NCBI GenBank assembly: GCA_033675545.1
Contig: JAWDGP010002044.1
Location: 62,001 to 126,000 of the forward strand
DNA length: 64,000 nucleotides
Source of the DNA: Elysia crispata
Lineage: Eukaryota; Mollusca; Gastropoda; Plakobranchidae
Direction: 5' to 3'
A model generated the notes under the pieces. That model ran no database searches and was not told the DNA's origin. It worked only from the letters and a program-made list of their open reading frames with translations. Numbering within the stretch: the first letter of the stretch is position 1; each line of letters begins with the position of its first letter. The translations under genes and the position numbers were made by a program. Positions 48,026 to 60,037 of the stretch are shown piece after piece.

Positions 48026-51000
48026 TCAGGGTTTGACCACATGTCCCTCCTCCTTCCTCGCCCGGTAAAACAAGACACCTGTGATGACAGCACTAACTGC
48101 ACAGCCCAAGTAGCCAAAAGACTCAAACCCGAACCTTGTGAGCATGTAGCCACCTACTGTGGGAGACACCGACCGTATCAGAGAGTTGACAGCCATGCTC
48201 AAGCCCAACATGGCTCCTGGTGGGAGGAAAAACGAATGATCATAAGAACTGATTTTAAGAAACCTCACTTTTGAGAAGCCACTTGTACTTTCTTAATTAA
48301 TTAAAAACAAAAAAAAATTAAGGAAAAAAAAAAACCACAATAAAAATAAATATATTTTCATTAAATCGTTTTAAAGCTGGAGCAATCATCTTTATGTTTA
48401 TAAAGAGATTGACAAAAATAGTTGGTTTTGGATCAGCACAGGTGACCATTTAAATTTTTTGAATTTGTAAAAATTTAACCACACAAAATTGTGCACCTAT
48501 AAAAATAAAAAAAAAGAAATGCAAAGATAGTCAGTTTGAGAAAGTGTTATAAAACACCTAGCTTTAGCTAATACCTTTCTATGTTTCAAGACATGCAAAG
48601 ACACATTTCAAATACAAGTAAACCCCATTTCTTTGGTTTTTTTTGGAGTTTGCTTGGCGAACCAACCTGTGTCAGCTGAGGAAACTGTGCGAGTCAGCGC
48701 ACTTGTGGTGACAACATTTTGGAACGTAAGACCAACAATGAGAGGGATGAAAACAGCACACATGTGCCACATATTGCTAGCAAAAGTCTGAGGACAACAA
48801 AAAAAAATTACAGACTATAAATAAGTTACTCCATGCTATGAGTTTCTAAAGTCTTTTTTTTTTAAGTCTGACCATTCTTGACAAAATTTATAATTTAGTT
48901 TTTCATGATCCTTGAAAAACTTTATACTAGGTAATAAAGCATCTGATTTGGATAGGTATGCAAAAAAGATTGACAACTTTTGATTCAATTCATTGTATTT
49001 TGGCTTTTTCCAGTAATACACACTTAAACTAAGATGTTAGTTTTTTTTATTTAAATCTAAGTTTGACTTACCATCATGAAGTATCCTAGCATAAGAGACA
49101 TTGCCGAGCCAGCCAGAATTCTGTTCTGATCAAAACTTTTTGTGACGTAACCAATACCAACCCCCTGCACCATCTGGTACAAAAGTATATCATTCAGATT
49201 GTAAAGCCAACATATTGTTTTCCTCTGTACTACTATCGGTAAAAATAGCAACATCACATTTAGAAAATACATATTGACCTAACATATATCAAAGTGCAAT
49301 CATTACTGAAATACTGGCTGGATATCTGGTAATAAATTAAAGGCTGAAAATATGACTGATCTGTGACAAACAGAATTCAAGAGATATAATTACTAATATC
49401 AGATATGTTGCCTACATTTACAATGATCAAGTGAAAATTGCAATAGCAGCCTGAATTATCTCGAAGGTTAATCAATTTAGAATAAAATCGCAAGGTGAAA
49501 ATGTTGTCAATATTAAGAGAGATCTACACACTTACTATAAAGGCTGATTGGAGCTTTGATGGGTAGAAACCATGATTGACTCAACTAATTTTACAATCCT
49601 ATAGAACATTAATAAATATTATGGTCATTAATTATTTGAAAGTGTCTCAAGTCGCTTAATCCTTTTCTTCAGTAAATTTTGAATCTGATAGCACAATCAT
49701 TCCAAAAAAAAAAATATTACGAAAAATCACAGAAAAAAAAGAGAAGACAAAATTAAAATGTAGATTACCATCGCCATGACTCCAACGTAAGACATGACGT
49801 AGCTGTTCTGGTCTGGTGGCAGCTGAAACCTCTCTAGAGCCACGACACTAAACATCGACTGGAAGATTCCCATCGGCACACCTAGGGGCAGATAACTTCC
49901 AAAATCATGTCTAATTCTACGATTCTTTAAAGAAGAGTGTGTGATTAACACAGATGTTCTTAAGTTGAGTCCATATACTCTTTGTAAAACAAATCAATTC
50001 ATTTTTAAAGCTCAAATACAGTGTACTGGTCCGTAAAGGATTAATTAAGGCTATTTGTTTTTATTGTTCTATTTTTTTACTTCCTAAAATTTTGGCTAAA
50101 AATGCATCTTTGAAATATGAACAAAAGCCCAAAAACCTCAGGTCTGACATGCAGACCAGATCTGGCCAAAAGGGTATGACAAGATCAATGACTTCACTTC
50201 TGATATTTTCTTGATCTATCTCCGACTAAACTCATGAGTCAACTTTCTGACCAGTTTCATTTGTAAAGAAATAAACAAGTGTAATTTCCTCGAATTGAGA
50301 GTACTTTGCACTATTCTCTATATGCTTCAGCTGAAGCCTTTTCAGTATCTCTGGCTATGAATTCAATTTTTTTTTCTCATTACAAGCAGCTGATTGTGTT
50401 TTTATGACCTTTTCATGTGTATATTAAGTGCTAGAGACCATAGCAATGACAAGCCACTCCAGTCATGTCATGATTGGCTGTGACAAAGCTTCTCCATATA
50501 GGCTTCTTCAGAGTCTGACTGTTTCAGAGTAGAGAATCATGCCAGTGAGTTTTAGCACGTTTTAGCACCTAGGTCTAACATACCACTTTATCTCATAGAG
50601 GACAACCTTTTAAACTTGAATTCCTCAACTGTCTGCTCAGAAACACTGGATCCAATTAAAACTCAGAAAAATCTTCTCAGCCTGTAGCATTATAATAATT
50701 ATATTAGCAAATATTATCCAGGACTCCAAAGCTAGAGTTTAAGACAAGAAGACTTCACAGTGTTTTACCAGAATGAAATACACACCTGTGCCCATCTTGA
50801 TGGTGAGGAGAAAAAAGGCCCCAGGTGCTCGCAACAATCTCAGGATTTTGCTGAGACTGAATATATTACTATCTGCTGAGGAGAAGAATAAAACAATCCT
50901 TTTTATTGATTCCGTCATGGCAACAACTTTTGATGGCAGAATAATATAGTTTTTAATCTCCAATCTGTGGACAGTCAATTTTTTTGGTTATGAAGAAAAA

Positions 51001-54000
51001 AACTTGACCAGAGTTTATGCAGTATTGGTTTAGTGAAAGTTGAACAATGTTTATGACAATCTGGGCCATAGAAAACTCTTCCTGCCAAAGTGTAACTAGC
51101 TCTATCGCCAGATGTTGGAGACTTGGAACCAGAAGATCAGATTAAGCCTGGTTATGGCTGCACATCAAATCTTGACCTGGGGAGAGGAACTGAAGAAAAG
51201 CTCTAATCTCTGTGGGAGGGTAAATGGCTAAGGTTAATAAGAGTTTCATTGAGGAGGAAGAAATTACTTCAAATCAATGGATTTGCGTCCTGTCAAAAAC
51301 ATTATTGATTTTAGACCAGCAGTTCTAAAATAAAGGACATCATTCCATCCTAAATGTTCCTTTAGTCTCAAGTATGCTTGAACACGAGCAATACTTACAT
51401 GTTAGCTAATACATCATGCACAAGTCTCAAGTATGCCTAAACAAGAGCAATACTTACATCATGTTAGCTATCACATCATGCACAAGTAATTGTTACTGTT
51501 GCATTCAATTAACATCTTCCTTAAATAGTGAACACAGCAAGAAATCAAAGGCAGCTATGAGCTGCTGCTTTAAGATTAGTGCATACGTGCTGTAAACAAA
51601 TTGCATTGAAACAGCTAAGTTTCTAAAGCTAAAGAAAAAAAGAATTGTTAACAGGGATTCTGAACAAGTTTAAGTCTACTCAGCTTTTAAAATCAACAAT
51701 GAATTTGAAAATTAAAAAAAAATCAATTTTGAAAAGATAAAAAAAAGGATCCAAGAAGCAATTAATCTCTAAAATCTTTCAAATCCAGGGGTGTATGAGT
51801 ACTGCAAACAAGTCTTTTCCTTGTTTCTTTTCTTTTCTTTCTTTTTCTTTTTCTTCTTTTTTTTTTTTTTGTTAAAATGCTTCTCTTTTAAGCAATTTGC
51901 TAATGTAATGATTTCCGAAACAAAAGATATACCCAAATGGTCCCAATTCACAAGCAACATACTTGAAAATGGTCAATGATGAAGAATAATTGCCAAGAAA
52001 AAAAATCTATTTGAGAAAGCGATCTGCAATGTTTTTCTTTCTACACTAAAAAATTAAATGTAATTTTGACATAAAGAGAATATTAGTGGAAAGCACAACA
52101 TTTTCATTGATCAGTCTTTCCTATCTGATTTTAAGCTTTTTTTGTGTATTTTGTTTTATTTTTGTCATGCCTTTATGCACAAAATGTTCTTACCTTGAGA
52201 TGCCGCTGATTTTTTCACAGAGGCAGGCACATATAGAAAAGTAATGACAATGCTGACAAGGGATAAAACACAGGCCACTAGTGCTCCTTTCTCTATACTG
52301 GAAAATAAAACAAAATAGACCTTAATAAAACTCTCCGACAAAAGCTATTGTGTAATGGTTCTGATTAAATTGAACTGACTCGGAACAGCCAATACAGGTC
52401 AAATTATTAGAAATTTTAATAAATAATCTTATAAATACAAATAAAAAAAAATTGATCAGAATTATTTTGAGGTAGTGATTTGTATTTTTTTTTTAGACAG
52501 GACTCTTTTTTTTAACATAACAGTATATCATGAGTGTTGAACATGAGTAAAGACAAACAGCAATTCAAGTAGATTTGAAGTTTTTTTGTTTTTTTTTTCC
52601 ACGAAACCTCAAAAGTTCAAAATAATGCTTATACAAAGCAATAAAAATTTATCTTAAAAAAAAAAAAATAGATTTTTGTAGAGAGCTCCCCATCCACTCA
52701 GCAAAGGTCATGTTAAGTTTGTAGAAAAAGTAGAAAAAAAACAAATCTAAGTCTTGCTAACCTGAACAATCTGGACACAATTCCACCTATCATAGGACCA
52801 ACAACCATTCCAACACCATAGGAGATTCCTAGTTTTCCAAGAGCATCAGCTCGTTTGCTGGGGCTGCATACGTCAGTCACGATCATTTGGCCAGCTGGAT
52901 AAATTTATTAAAAAGAAAGACTAGTTTACATTCCATATAAACATCCAAAAGAAGGCTTGGTAAAATGTCTTATTGATTTTATTGGTATGAAAGTTTCCTA
53001 AGAGCTTTGAATAAAAAGAAACCATAGGAAGTGAAAATGATATACATAGCAAATGTGATTGTTTTTTGTTTCAAAGATTGAAATGACTGTTATCTTAATA
53101 GTCAGCATATTATTTTTTTATTACATTAAAAAAAAGACCAACCTTGCATAGCATGCATAAATACAGAAGGGAGCCTGGAAACAAACAGCAATGGGATGGA
53201 TGAGGAGATGAAGAGAAGAAAGTATGAGACAGAGGCTGATGCAAATGCTAGCATCATTGCTTGTCTGCTGCCAAAAAGGTCTCCAAATCTGTGGAGACAA
53301 AACCACAGGAAAAATAAATCCATGTAATCCTGTCAAAATGTTAAAAAATTATCAAAGAATATACATATAAAGCATGATGCCTCCTTTTTTAACAGAAGAA
53401 TGACATTAGATAAATCAAATGATTCCATATTAATACTATACAAAACAAATGCCATTTTAAGAGACCTAAATTTGTCAAATGGAAAGAAGTAAGTGGGAAA
53501 ACTATGAACTACCTCACTTTATGTTGCCAAAGCAGGCATTCTCGGTGATTTCCATAACACTGATCTGCCAATGTTATTTTGGAATACATATTAAAAAATG
53601 CTAATACCTGCCAAACAACGGCCCCCCTGCCAGCTGCACAACAGCAAATGTTGTCTGAAGATAACCAAAGGTCACCGGGTCAGCACCTAGCTGCTTCGTG
53701 AGATACTGCAGGAAACGGAGAGTGAATTTTAAAAGTTAGTTCAGTTTTCAAATTTCATTTCCTCCCATCTTATTGAAGAATAAAAAAGAAAAGTTAATTT
53801 ATTTTGCTAATTAAAGTGCAGGCATATGCAGCCGTTTTCTGTACTTCCCAACTCTGTCCTAAGATCCTTTTACAGTGTTAGTAGAAGGCTATTAATTCCT
53901 GCGACAGTATATAAAGGTGCACTCCCTTGCATGAACTTCGTTTACCTTAACTTATAATATGATAATAAATGTTAAATACAAGATCCATGTACAAATAGCT

Positions 54001-54617
54001 AAATTCATGTTCTTTATGTACACAAATGATGAAAATGGTATGTTAAGGAGAATACACTTGAACTCCATAAATCAAATCCCTAACTAAACGATCTGTTAAC
54101 TTTTCTTGACAAAATTATGGTAGCATACCTTAACCATTCCCTAGAAGATATAAAACAGAATTTTCCACAAATTGTTATTCTTCAGTTCTGATGATGGACT
54201 AATGAATGAGCTAGTGTAGATAAATAATTTTAATCATTTTTTGTTTCCTTGACTATTGTACAAATTTCTTGGTCCACACGATATAAATTTATCTCTTCAC
54301 AAACAATGCATATACCTTAACAAACTCCCATATGAGTGATTGTAAAAAAGATAAAAGCTTACAGGGAACACTGCTAGCTGTATCCAAAAGCCACAAGAAT
54401 ACAGGAAAATGTTGATATGAGTAACCATGACAAATCTGTTGAAATGTCTCCCAAAGAAATTGACGGAGTTGTTTTCATCCATTTTGTCCTTTATATAATT
54501 CTCTCTCACAACTTCCTCATTTCCAGTGTCAATGACAGAAAAGCTTGACATGGCACCAGATTTTCGCTTTAAAAGCTCTGCACTGTTTGATGTAAAATTG
54601 TCTCTTGGAGTGTTCAT
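48026..54617 (-). CDS. SLC22A18: SLC22A18-like major facilitator superfamily transporter, 10 exons
   Basis: Predicted polytopic MFS transporter of the SLC22A18 (ORCTL2/TSSC5) group, an organic-cation or drug-proton antiporter-like family whose physiological substrate is unsettled. Exons by phase: 54363-54617, 53608-53705, 53143-53288, 52762-52894, 52194-52297, 50786-50875, 49769-49881, 49072-49173, 48667-48787, 48026-48216. They total 1,353 nt, 450 residues plus stop; human is about 424. Family matches run along the whole length: FGYLQTTFAVVQLAGGPLFG, then MFS motif A (GRFGDLFGSRQ, with the usual Asp and Arg) between TM2 and TM3, RLPSVFMHAMQ, QMIVTDVCSPSKRADALGKL, and SADTG-AMLGLSMAVN at the last junction. 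The first 60 residues are polar and cytosolic-looking. The ATG at 54615 is the first of an open exon whose donor follows LAVFP; the next exon opens with YLTKQLG, as in relatives. The acceptor at 50875 could shift by 3 nt. The gene converges on HAUS8. Confidence 0.9.
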
Positions 54618-55697
54618 TTTATGCGCATGGATTGAAAAAGGGTGTCTAAATTATATTACACGTCTTGTACATTTTGGCAACCAATATATTTGTCAGGATG
54701 ATTTTAACGGAATACTTCGCGGATCTGAAAATAAAAATAAAATTTCTTTAGGATACTTTCAAATGCTCATTAAATTGATGTCTGAAAAAGTTTCGAATTA
54801 AAAAAAAAAAATTCCTGCTGTACCTGTACATCCAAATTGAAAAAACAAAAAACAAACTCAGAAAAATGGGATGCACTGAGCCATAAAAATATTTTTCAAG
54901 AAGAAAGTTTGGTGTTCATGACACTTAGATCCAAATGCATGGATACCTGAGACTGATGAAGCAAGATATGCTTATGATTATTATGAGAACGAAAGCTTCC
55001 ACCAAATATTTCTTCAATAAGACTACTGCACATCCTAAACAGTTGTGAGTCCATTGATACTTTTGATGCTTGATGATATAAATTATTGGTTTTGTAGTCA
55101 TTAAAAAAGATCCTATGCACTGCTATATAAGATAATTATAGTTTAGTTAATAAAAAACAAAACAACTTAACAATCTAGAATCTAGGCTACCTAATCTAGA
55201 TTGAAAATCTAACTTAACAATTGGGCCTAGATCTAGCGTATAGCATGTCAATGAGGTGATCTAATACAATGCAATTCCGAATTCTAATATAGATAAAAAT
55301 CTGTCTGACATCTTTGTGGAAGACTCCTGGAGTTAATTCAGAACTTCGGCACGAAGAAGAAGCACGTATACACGTATATACAACAACAAACAAACGTGCA
55401 GATCTAGATCTCATGTTTTTCTAAACTAGACTAAATCTAAATTAAGACCAAAACAGAGCACTGCGCACTTTATACCGTCCATACTCTGTTCCTCGGGCAT
55501 CGTGACATTTTTCAGTAAAAATTCTTCGTATTACTACATGTACCCATCTGGATCTAGATCCAGATCTACTTCACTTTCACTTTGGATGCTGATGTTTACA
55601 TGTTATTTTTTGTGTAACCTCTGACCCTACAGTTAAATCTGGGAGACAACTCTATCTGCCTTAACATGACAGCAACATTGCTTATGTGTGTGCGAGT

Positions 55698-55709
55698 GAG
55701 TGAGTGAGT

Positions 55710-55760
<51 letters not shown>
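55698..55760. repeat. (GAGT)n/(GA)n microsatellite
   Basis: A short GAGT run grading into about 45 bp of GA, upstream of the SLC22A18-like gene. Confidence 0.9.
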
Positions 55761-55765
<5 letters not shown>

Positions 55766-56483
55766 TTCCATATATCCTATAAAAAGTAAATCTCTCTGCT
55801 TACTACTTTTTCTTTCTTTTTTTTTAAAATCATAATTTCTCCAGTGAAATTCACATTTTTTTTAAAATCCTTCTTATTTAATATCTTAATTTCTTTTAAG
55901 GTTTAGATAAAAGCTTAACATTTGCGTACTGAAAATTTTCTCCTTTTATCCACGCAAAATTTACGCCTATAGGCCACCAAGTTATTTTCATAGAAAACAA
56001 AATATCTTTACGTAAATCTATAGGGTGAATCTCACTTGAGCATGCAGCTTGGACCATGTTATCATTCATATAATATAAATATTGTTCATTTAGTTGAAAG
56101 AATTGGGTACTGCTTATGGTCCGTTGAATAACCAGACGTTTCACCTCAGGCTAATGTAATTAGCAAATTTGGATGTTCATAAGGTTTGAAAGTTAAGAAC
56201 AACAAATTTCACATAACAAAGACAAGATGGTGTCTTTAGAGTAAAAAAAAATAAAGGCTTGCCAGGTCAGGAGATCTACTGGGGCTGTGAATGTTTCAGG
56301 CCCAAAACTTTGACTGTCGGTGGATGAATCTGGGACGTTATCCGCTGAGCTCAACTTTTCCCTCACAAACTCTTTAAAATTTTATGAGCGAAATAAAAAA
56401 AAAAAGACCACACATCATATCATGGTCAGTCCTTATCACCAATTCAAAAAGAACCTACTTCCTCTCTTTAATTTATATGCGTT

Positions 56484-56490
<7 letters not shown>

Positions 56491-56545
<55 letters not shown>
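56491..56545. repeat. (TA)n microsatellite
   Basis: About 27 uninterrupted TA units in intergenic DNA. Confidence 0.95.
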
Positions 56546-56548
<3 letters not shown>

Positions 56549-57524
56549 GGATTTAGACTTACATTTTGCATAATTCCCGTAAGACGATATCAACACCTAC
56601 AAATATAATACGAGCTACATGTTACATTTGGACTAAGTAGGAGAGATTCAACTTTCGTTGGGCACCCTGTTTCTACGTCATCCTCAGGTTACTTACACAC
56701 CCCCTTCATTTCCCAAGGAAATCCTCGAGCAAAATTTACGGCTGGTGAGATAGAATCAGATCCTGTAAACCCATAACCCAACCAGGAGCCGAATCTACAA
56801 CACCTTAATGAAAAGTTCTACCATCAAAACTATCTGGCATCCCTGAGTCCTTACAAGAACATAATTGCAATGTTTTGAACACATCAATTAGTGCCATAAC
56901 ATTACTAAATATTGACAAGAAAAAACAAAACATTGGGCAGATGGTAAAATGAAGTTTGTATTAAATTTCCCCTTAAAGCCTGTTCATCATATTTACCTTA
57001 ACAAAGCCATAACAGTGGAGCACTTAAATAAGACTGCCAAAGACATTACAAATCTCTGAATGAAAAACTGCTTCTCATACGATATTCTTCATCCATGCGA
57101 TTCATCACGTCCGGATATGAACTCACATTAAAACAACAAAACAAAAACAAATAAGAACAAATAAAGAAATGAAAATAAAGGATAAAGCCATAAAACATAG
57201 ACTTCATTTATTTCTTTGATAAATAAGTTTTTTTTCAACTGAAATAATTAAACTTAATACAAGGTAAAACTTTACAATACAGTAAAAATTTGTAAATAAG
57301 AACTTCAACAAGTATAATTTATATCTACAATCAACTCTTTTTCATTTCATTACAAAACACAACAGTGTTAAAACAAAGTAATCAATAAAAAATGATAGTT
57401 CAGTGATTCTCACGTTATCTATTCACAACTGTTTCCCCCTCTTTCGTTTTGTTTTTCATGTCCTAGAATAATAATGTCGTGTATGATATCTAATAGAAGC
57501 TAAGATCAATAAATTCACCAAGAG

Positions 57525-58621
57525 GTGGTGAGGGGTACCTCTGGGTCTCATAGATGTGGCAATGTACTGCTGTAAGGAAAAGCTGAGACTCCCACTAAAA
57601 TCCATCATGGGAGAGTATAAATGTGGCAAAGCCAGGTTACTCTCTATGTTAGAGGATTCCGAGGACCTGGTTGTGAAGACGATATAACTGACCATAAAAA
57701 CAGGTAGGAAATGGAAATTTGTCGAAGCTGTAGACGAAGCCAAAGAGTGCCTTAAAATTAAAGAAGTGGTTAGGCAAATTTAAACTGACCGCAAAGGGCT
57801 AGGATCATCTACAGCAAAGTGGTGGTCAAAAGCAGAAGGGAAAGAGAAAAGAGACATGGTCATCAATGAGATACGCTCAATGAAGATTCCAGAGGGGTTC
57901 AGAAAGCACTCCAGCAACCTCAACAGGGACACTGGACTAACTGGGATAATGCCCTGCAGAAATCCCTCACATGGAATGAGATCTAGCATATGACGCCACT
58001 TTGGATTAGCCTTCAAACACAAATCTGGTACAGTGGGGAAAGAAAGAGGACCCCACTTGTCCTCTATGCCAAGGCAGGCAGATCACAGAGCATGTCTTGG
58101 GCTATTGCAAAATCGCCCTCTCACAGAGGCGATACACAGGGAGGCATAATAGAGTCCTACTGGAACTTGCCGCATTCATAAGCACGTCGAAAGGGGAGAC
58201 TACTCTCCCAAAAACCAATGCATTGATATTCACAACAGAGGGAGGCGCTAAGTCATGGCACAGAAGGCTGGTGAGGACAACAAACCAGAGGAAATGTCTG
58301 CTAGATAGTTGTGAAGACTGGGATCATGGTGGAGCTAACAGTTGCATATGAAAACAGAATAGAAGAGGCCCACATCTACAAAAGAGAGAAATACCTGAAC
58401 CTGAACAAAGAGCTAGAAAATACCGGCTATAAAGCTGTGGTGATGCCTGTTGAGGTTGGTGCCAGAGGTTTCATACGGTCATCAGTCTACGACCTTCTGA
58501 CTAAACTTTCAATATTTGGCAACAAAAGAACAAAAGCTCTAAAGTTACTGGGGGAAATAGCCGAAAACAGTTCCAGGTGGATCTGGAGCAGGAGAAATGA
58601 GAGGTTCCCAAATAAGGATTA
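57525..58621 (+). pseudogene. Decayed LINE with CCHC knuckle and restriction-like endonuclease end (R2/NeSL-type)
   Basis: The C-terminal part of a non-LTR retrotransposon protein in several frames: GRKWKFVEAVDEAKE near 57700, KGLGSSTAKWWSKAEGKEKR near 57800, NWDNALQKSLTWNEI near 57940, a CPLC-x-H-x-C zinc knuckle near 58057-58100, RRYTGRHNRVLLELAAF near 58125, then ELTVAYENRIEEAH and PVEVGARGF and ending RWIWSRRNERF at 58621. These are hallmarks of LINEs that encode a restriction-like endonuclease. Frameshifts, stops and an internal deletion (near 58329) that removes the PD part of the nuclease motif show it is inactive. The reverse transcriptase domain is not present upstream. Confidence 0.75.
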
Positions 58622-58644
58622 AAAATGCTCTGACCATCACAGGA

Positions 58645-58725
58645 TCAGTTGGCGAAGTGGTATAGCGCCTGGATCAGCAACCCATCAAGAGATGAGGGTG
58701 TGGGTTCGAATCCTGGAGAGTGCAA
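58645..58725 (+). mobile_element. tRNA-derived SINE head
   Basis: A box A-like TTGGCGAAGTGG and a perfect box B GGTTCGAATCC spaced as in tRNA genes, followed by an A-rich stretch. The cloverleaf is not intact and no discriminator or CCA region fits, so it is a SINE promoter rather than a functional tRNA gene. It sits immediately after the dead LINE, and the downstream GC-richer block (to about 58820) may be the SINE body or the LINE 3' tail. Confidence 0.55.
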
Positions 58726-58829
58726 AAAAAAAATAATAAAAAGATAACAGGGAGACACCTGGGAGTCATGACCTGGGTGTGGCCCGGCCCCCTTAGAGTG
58801 TCAGAAGTTCTGGGCCGGAACACTTACTA

Positions 58830-60037
58830 CAAGAGGGATTTCTTCTCTGAAGACTCTCTGTTATTTAGCTCCCCAATAAGTTTCTACCTACTATCTACAA
58901 GACTAGCACTCAGATTTATCTCTTGAGATCCATCCAAATGAGTTGGTGGGCATAAATTCTACTGACATTATCATCTCTTAAAATAATACTGAAGTTTCCA
59001 CACGCTGTGCATACTGTTGATCATAAGCAATAATGTAACTAGCATACGGTGTTCCTAGTGCCATGTAGAAGTTGCCTTGTTCATACCACAAGGGTGCTTT
59101 AGTCGGGAAAATACACAAGCTATCTAGACCTCACTCAACCTGTCTACAGCACACTGGCCCAGTACTCAACAGAATTCGAGCATTGCTAGCAGCCATCATG
59201 TAACCCTTGCAAAACAGTTATCGTTCTCACTGGGAGGGCTCGCAAGTTTGCGAAAAGCTATCATGCTAAAAATATACTGACTTGGTCAAGCTAAGGTCCC
59301 ATAAGCCTCTGAGAAACCTCTAATATTTTATAAAAAAAAAAACCTTCAATTGAAAATTGTAAAAGCAAAAGTTTATTGCCTAACTTTACCTCATACTGCT
59401 TGAAGGATCTATGGTATGAAGACTTTCTTAGAATCTAATAAAAAATAGTTGTCGGATTGATAAAAAATTTTCAGTCCCTATTGGCCATAGAGGTCATCTT
59501 AGATCTCAGGAATCTCATCGAAGTAAAAGATAGTAAAACTGAAATCTTTTTATACACATTGCCATAATCTTTCAATCCTCCATAGATCTATCAAAGACAG
59601 CATGTAGCAATGACTGAACGAGTCACCTTAAAGTTAACACCTTCCAACAAACTTTAGGAATGAAAAGAAGTAAAACAAAACAAGAACAAGGATGCATTAG
59701 CACTTAAAAGCCTTCTCTATAGATTACGACAAGACCAATCCCAATAAATTGTTAGTAATGGTGGCTTTCAGAATCTACAAAATGTATTAAATTTATGTCA
59801 CAGAGGTGAATAAAACCCCTGTTTTTATGACCTTACCATCATGCATGGCAGAAGCTTAAAGGGATCTCATTAAGCTACTAAACATTCTATAGTATTCGTA
59901 AAAAATCCTACATACTTTATGCAATATGTAGCCCTACTTATCATGCTGACTATCTCCCAACAACAATGTGTTTTACACATTCACCACCCAATCAGACGAT
60001 ATACATACATATATACACGTGCACACACAAGTTTAGG
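58830..60037. other. Intergenic region, 3' of the GTF3C2-like gene
   Basis: AT-rich, with no recognisable coding or repeat structure. It probably includes the 3' UTR of the GTF3C2-like gene (minus strand), but I see no nearby AATAAA that I would trust. Confidence 0.4.

Larger units (their letters stand above)
54618..57524. other. Intergenic region upstream of the SLC22A18-like gene
   Basis: No coding exon recognised. A cluster of AGATCTAGATC-type palindromes lies at 55155-55575 and could mark the promoter or a non-coding first exon. The remainder is AT-rich with two microsatellites and a weak tRNA-like box A on the minus strand near 56355. Confidence 0.5.

Noticed and set aside
58650..58720. 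Functional tRNA gene
   Set aside because: Box B is perfect, but the acceptor and anticodon arms do not pair; fits a SINE head.
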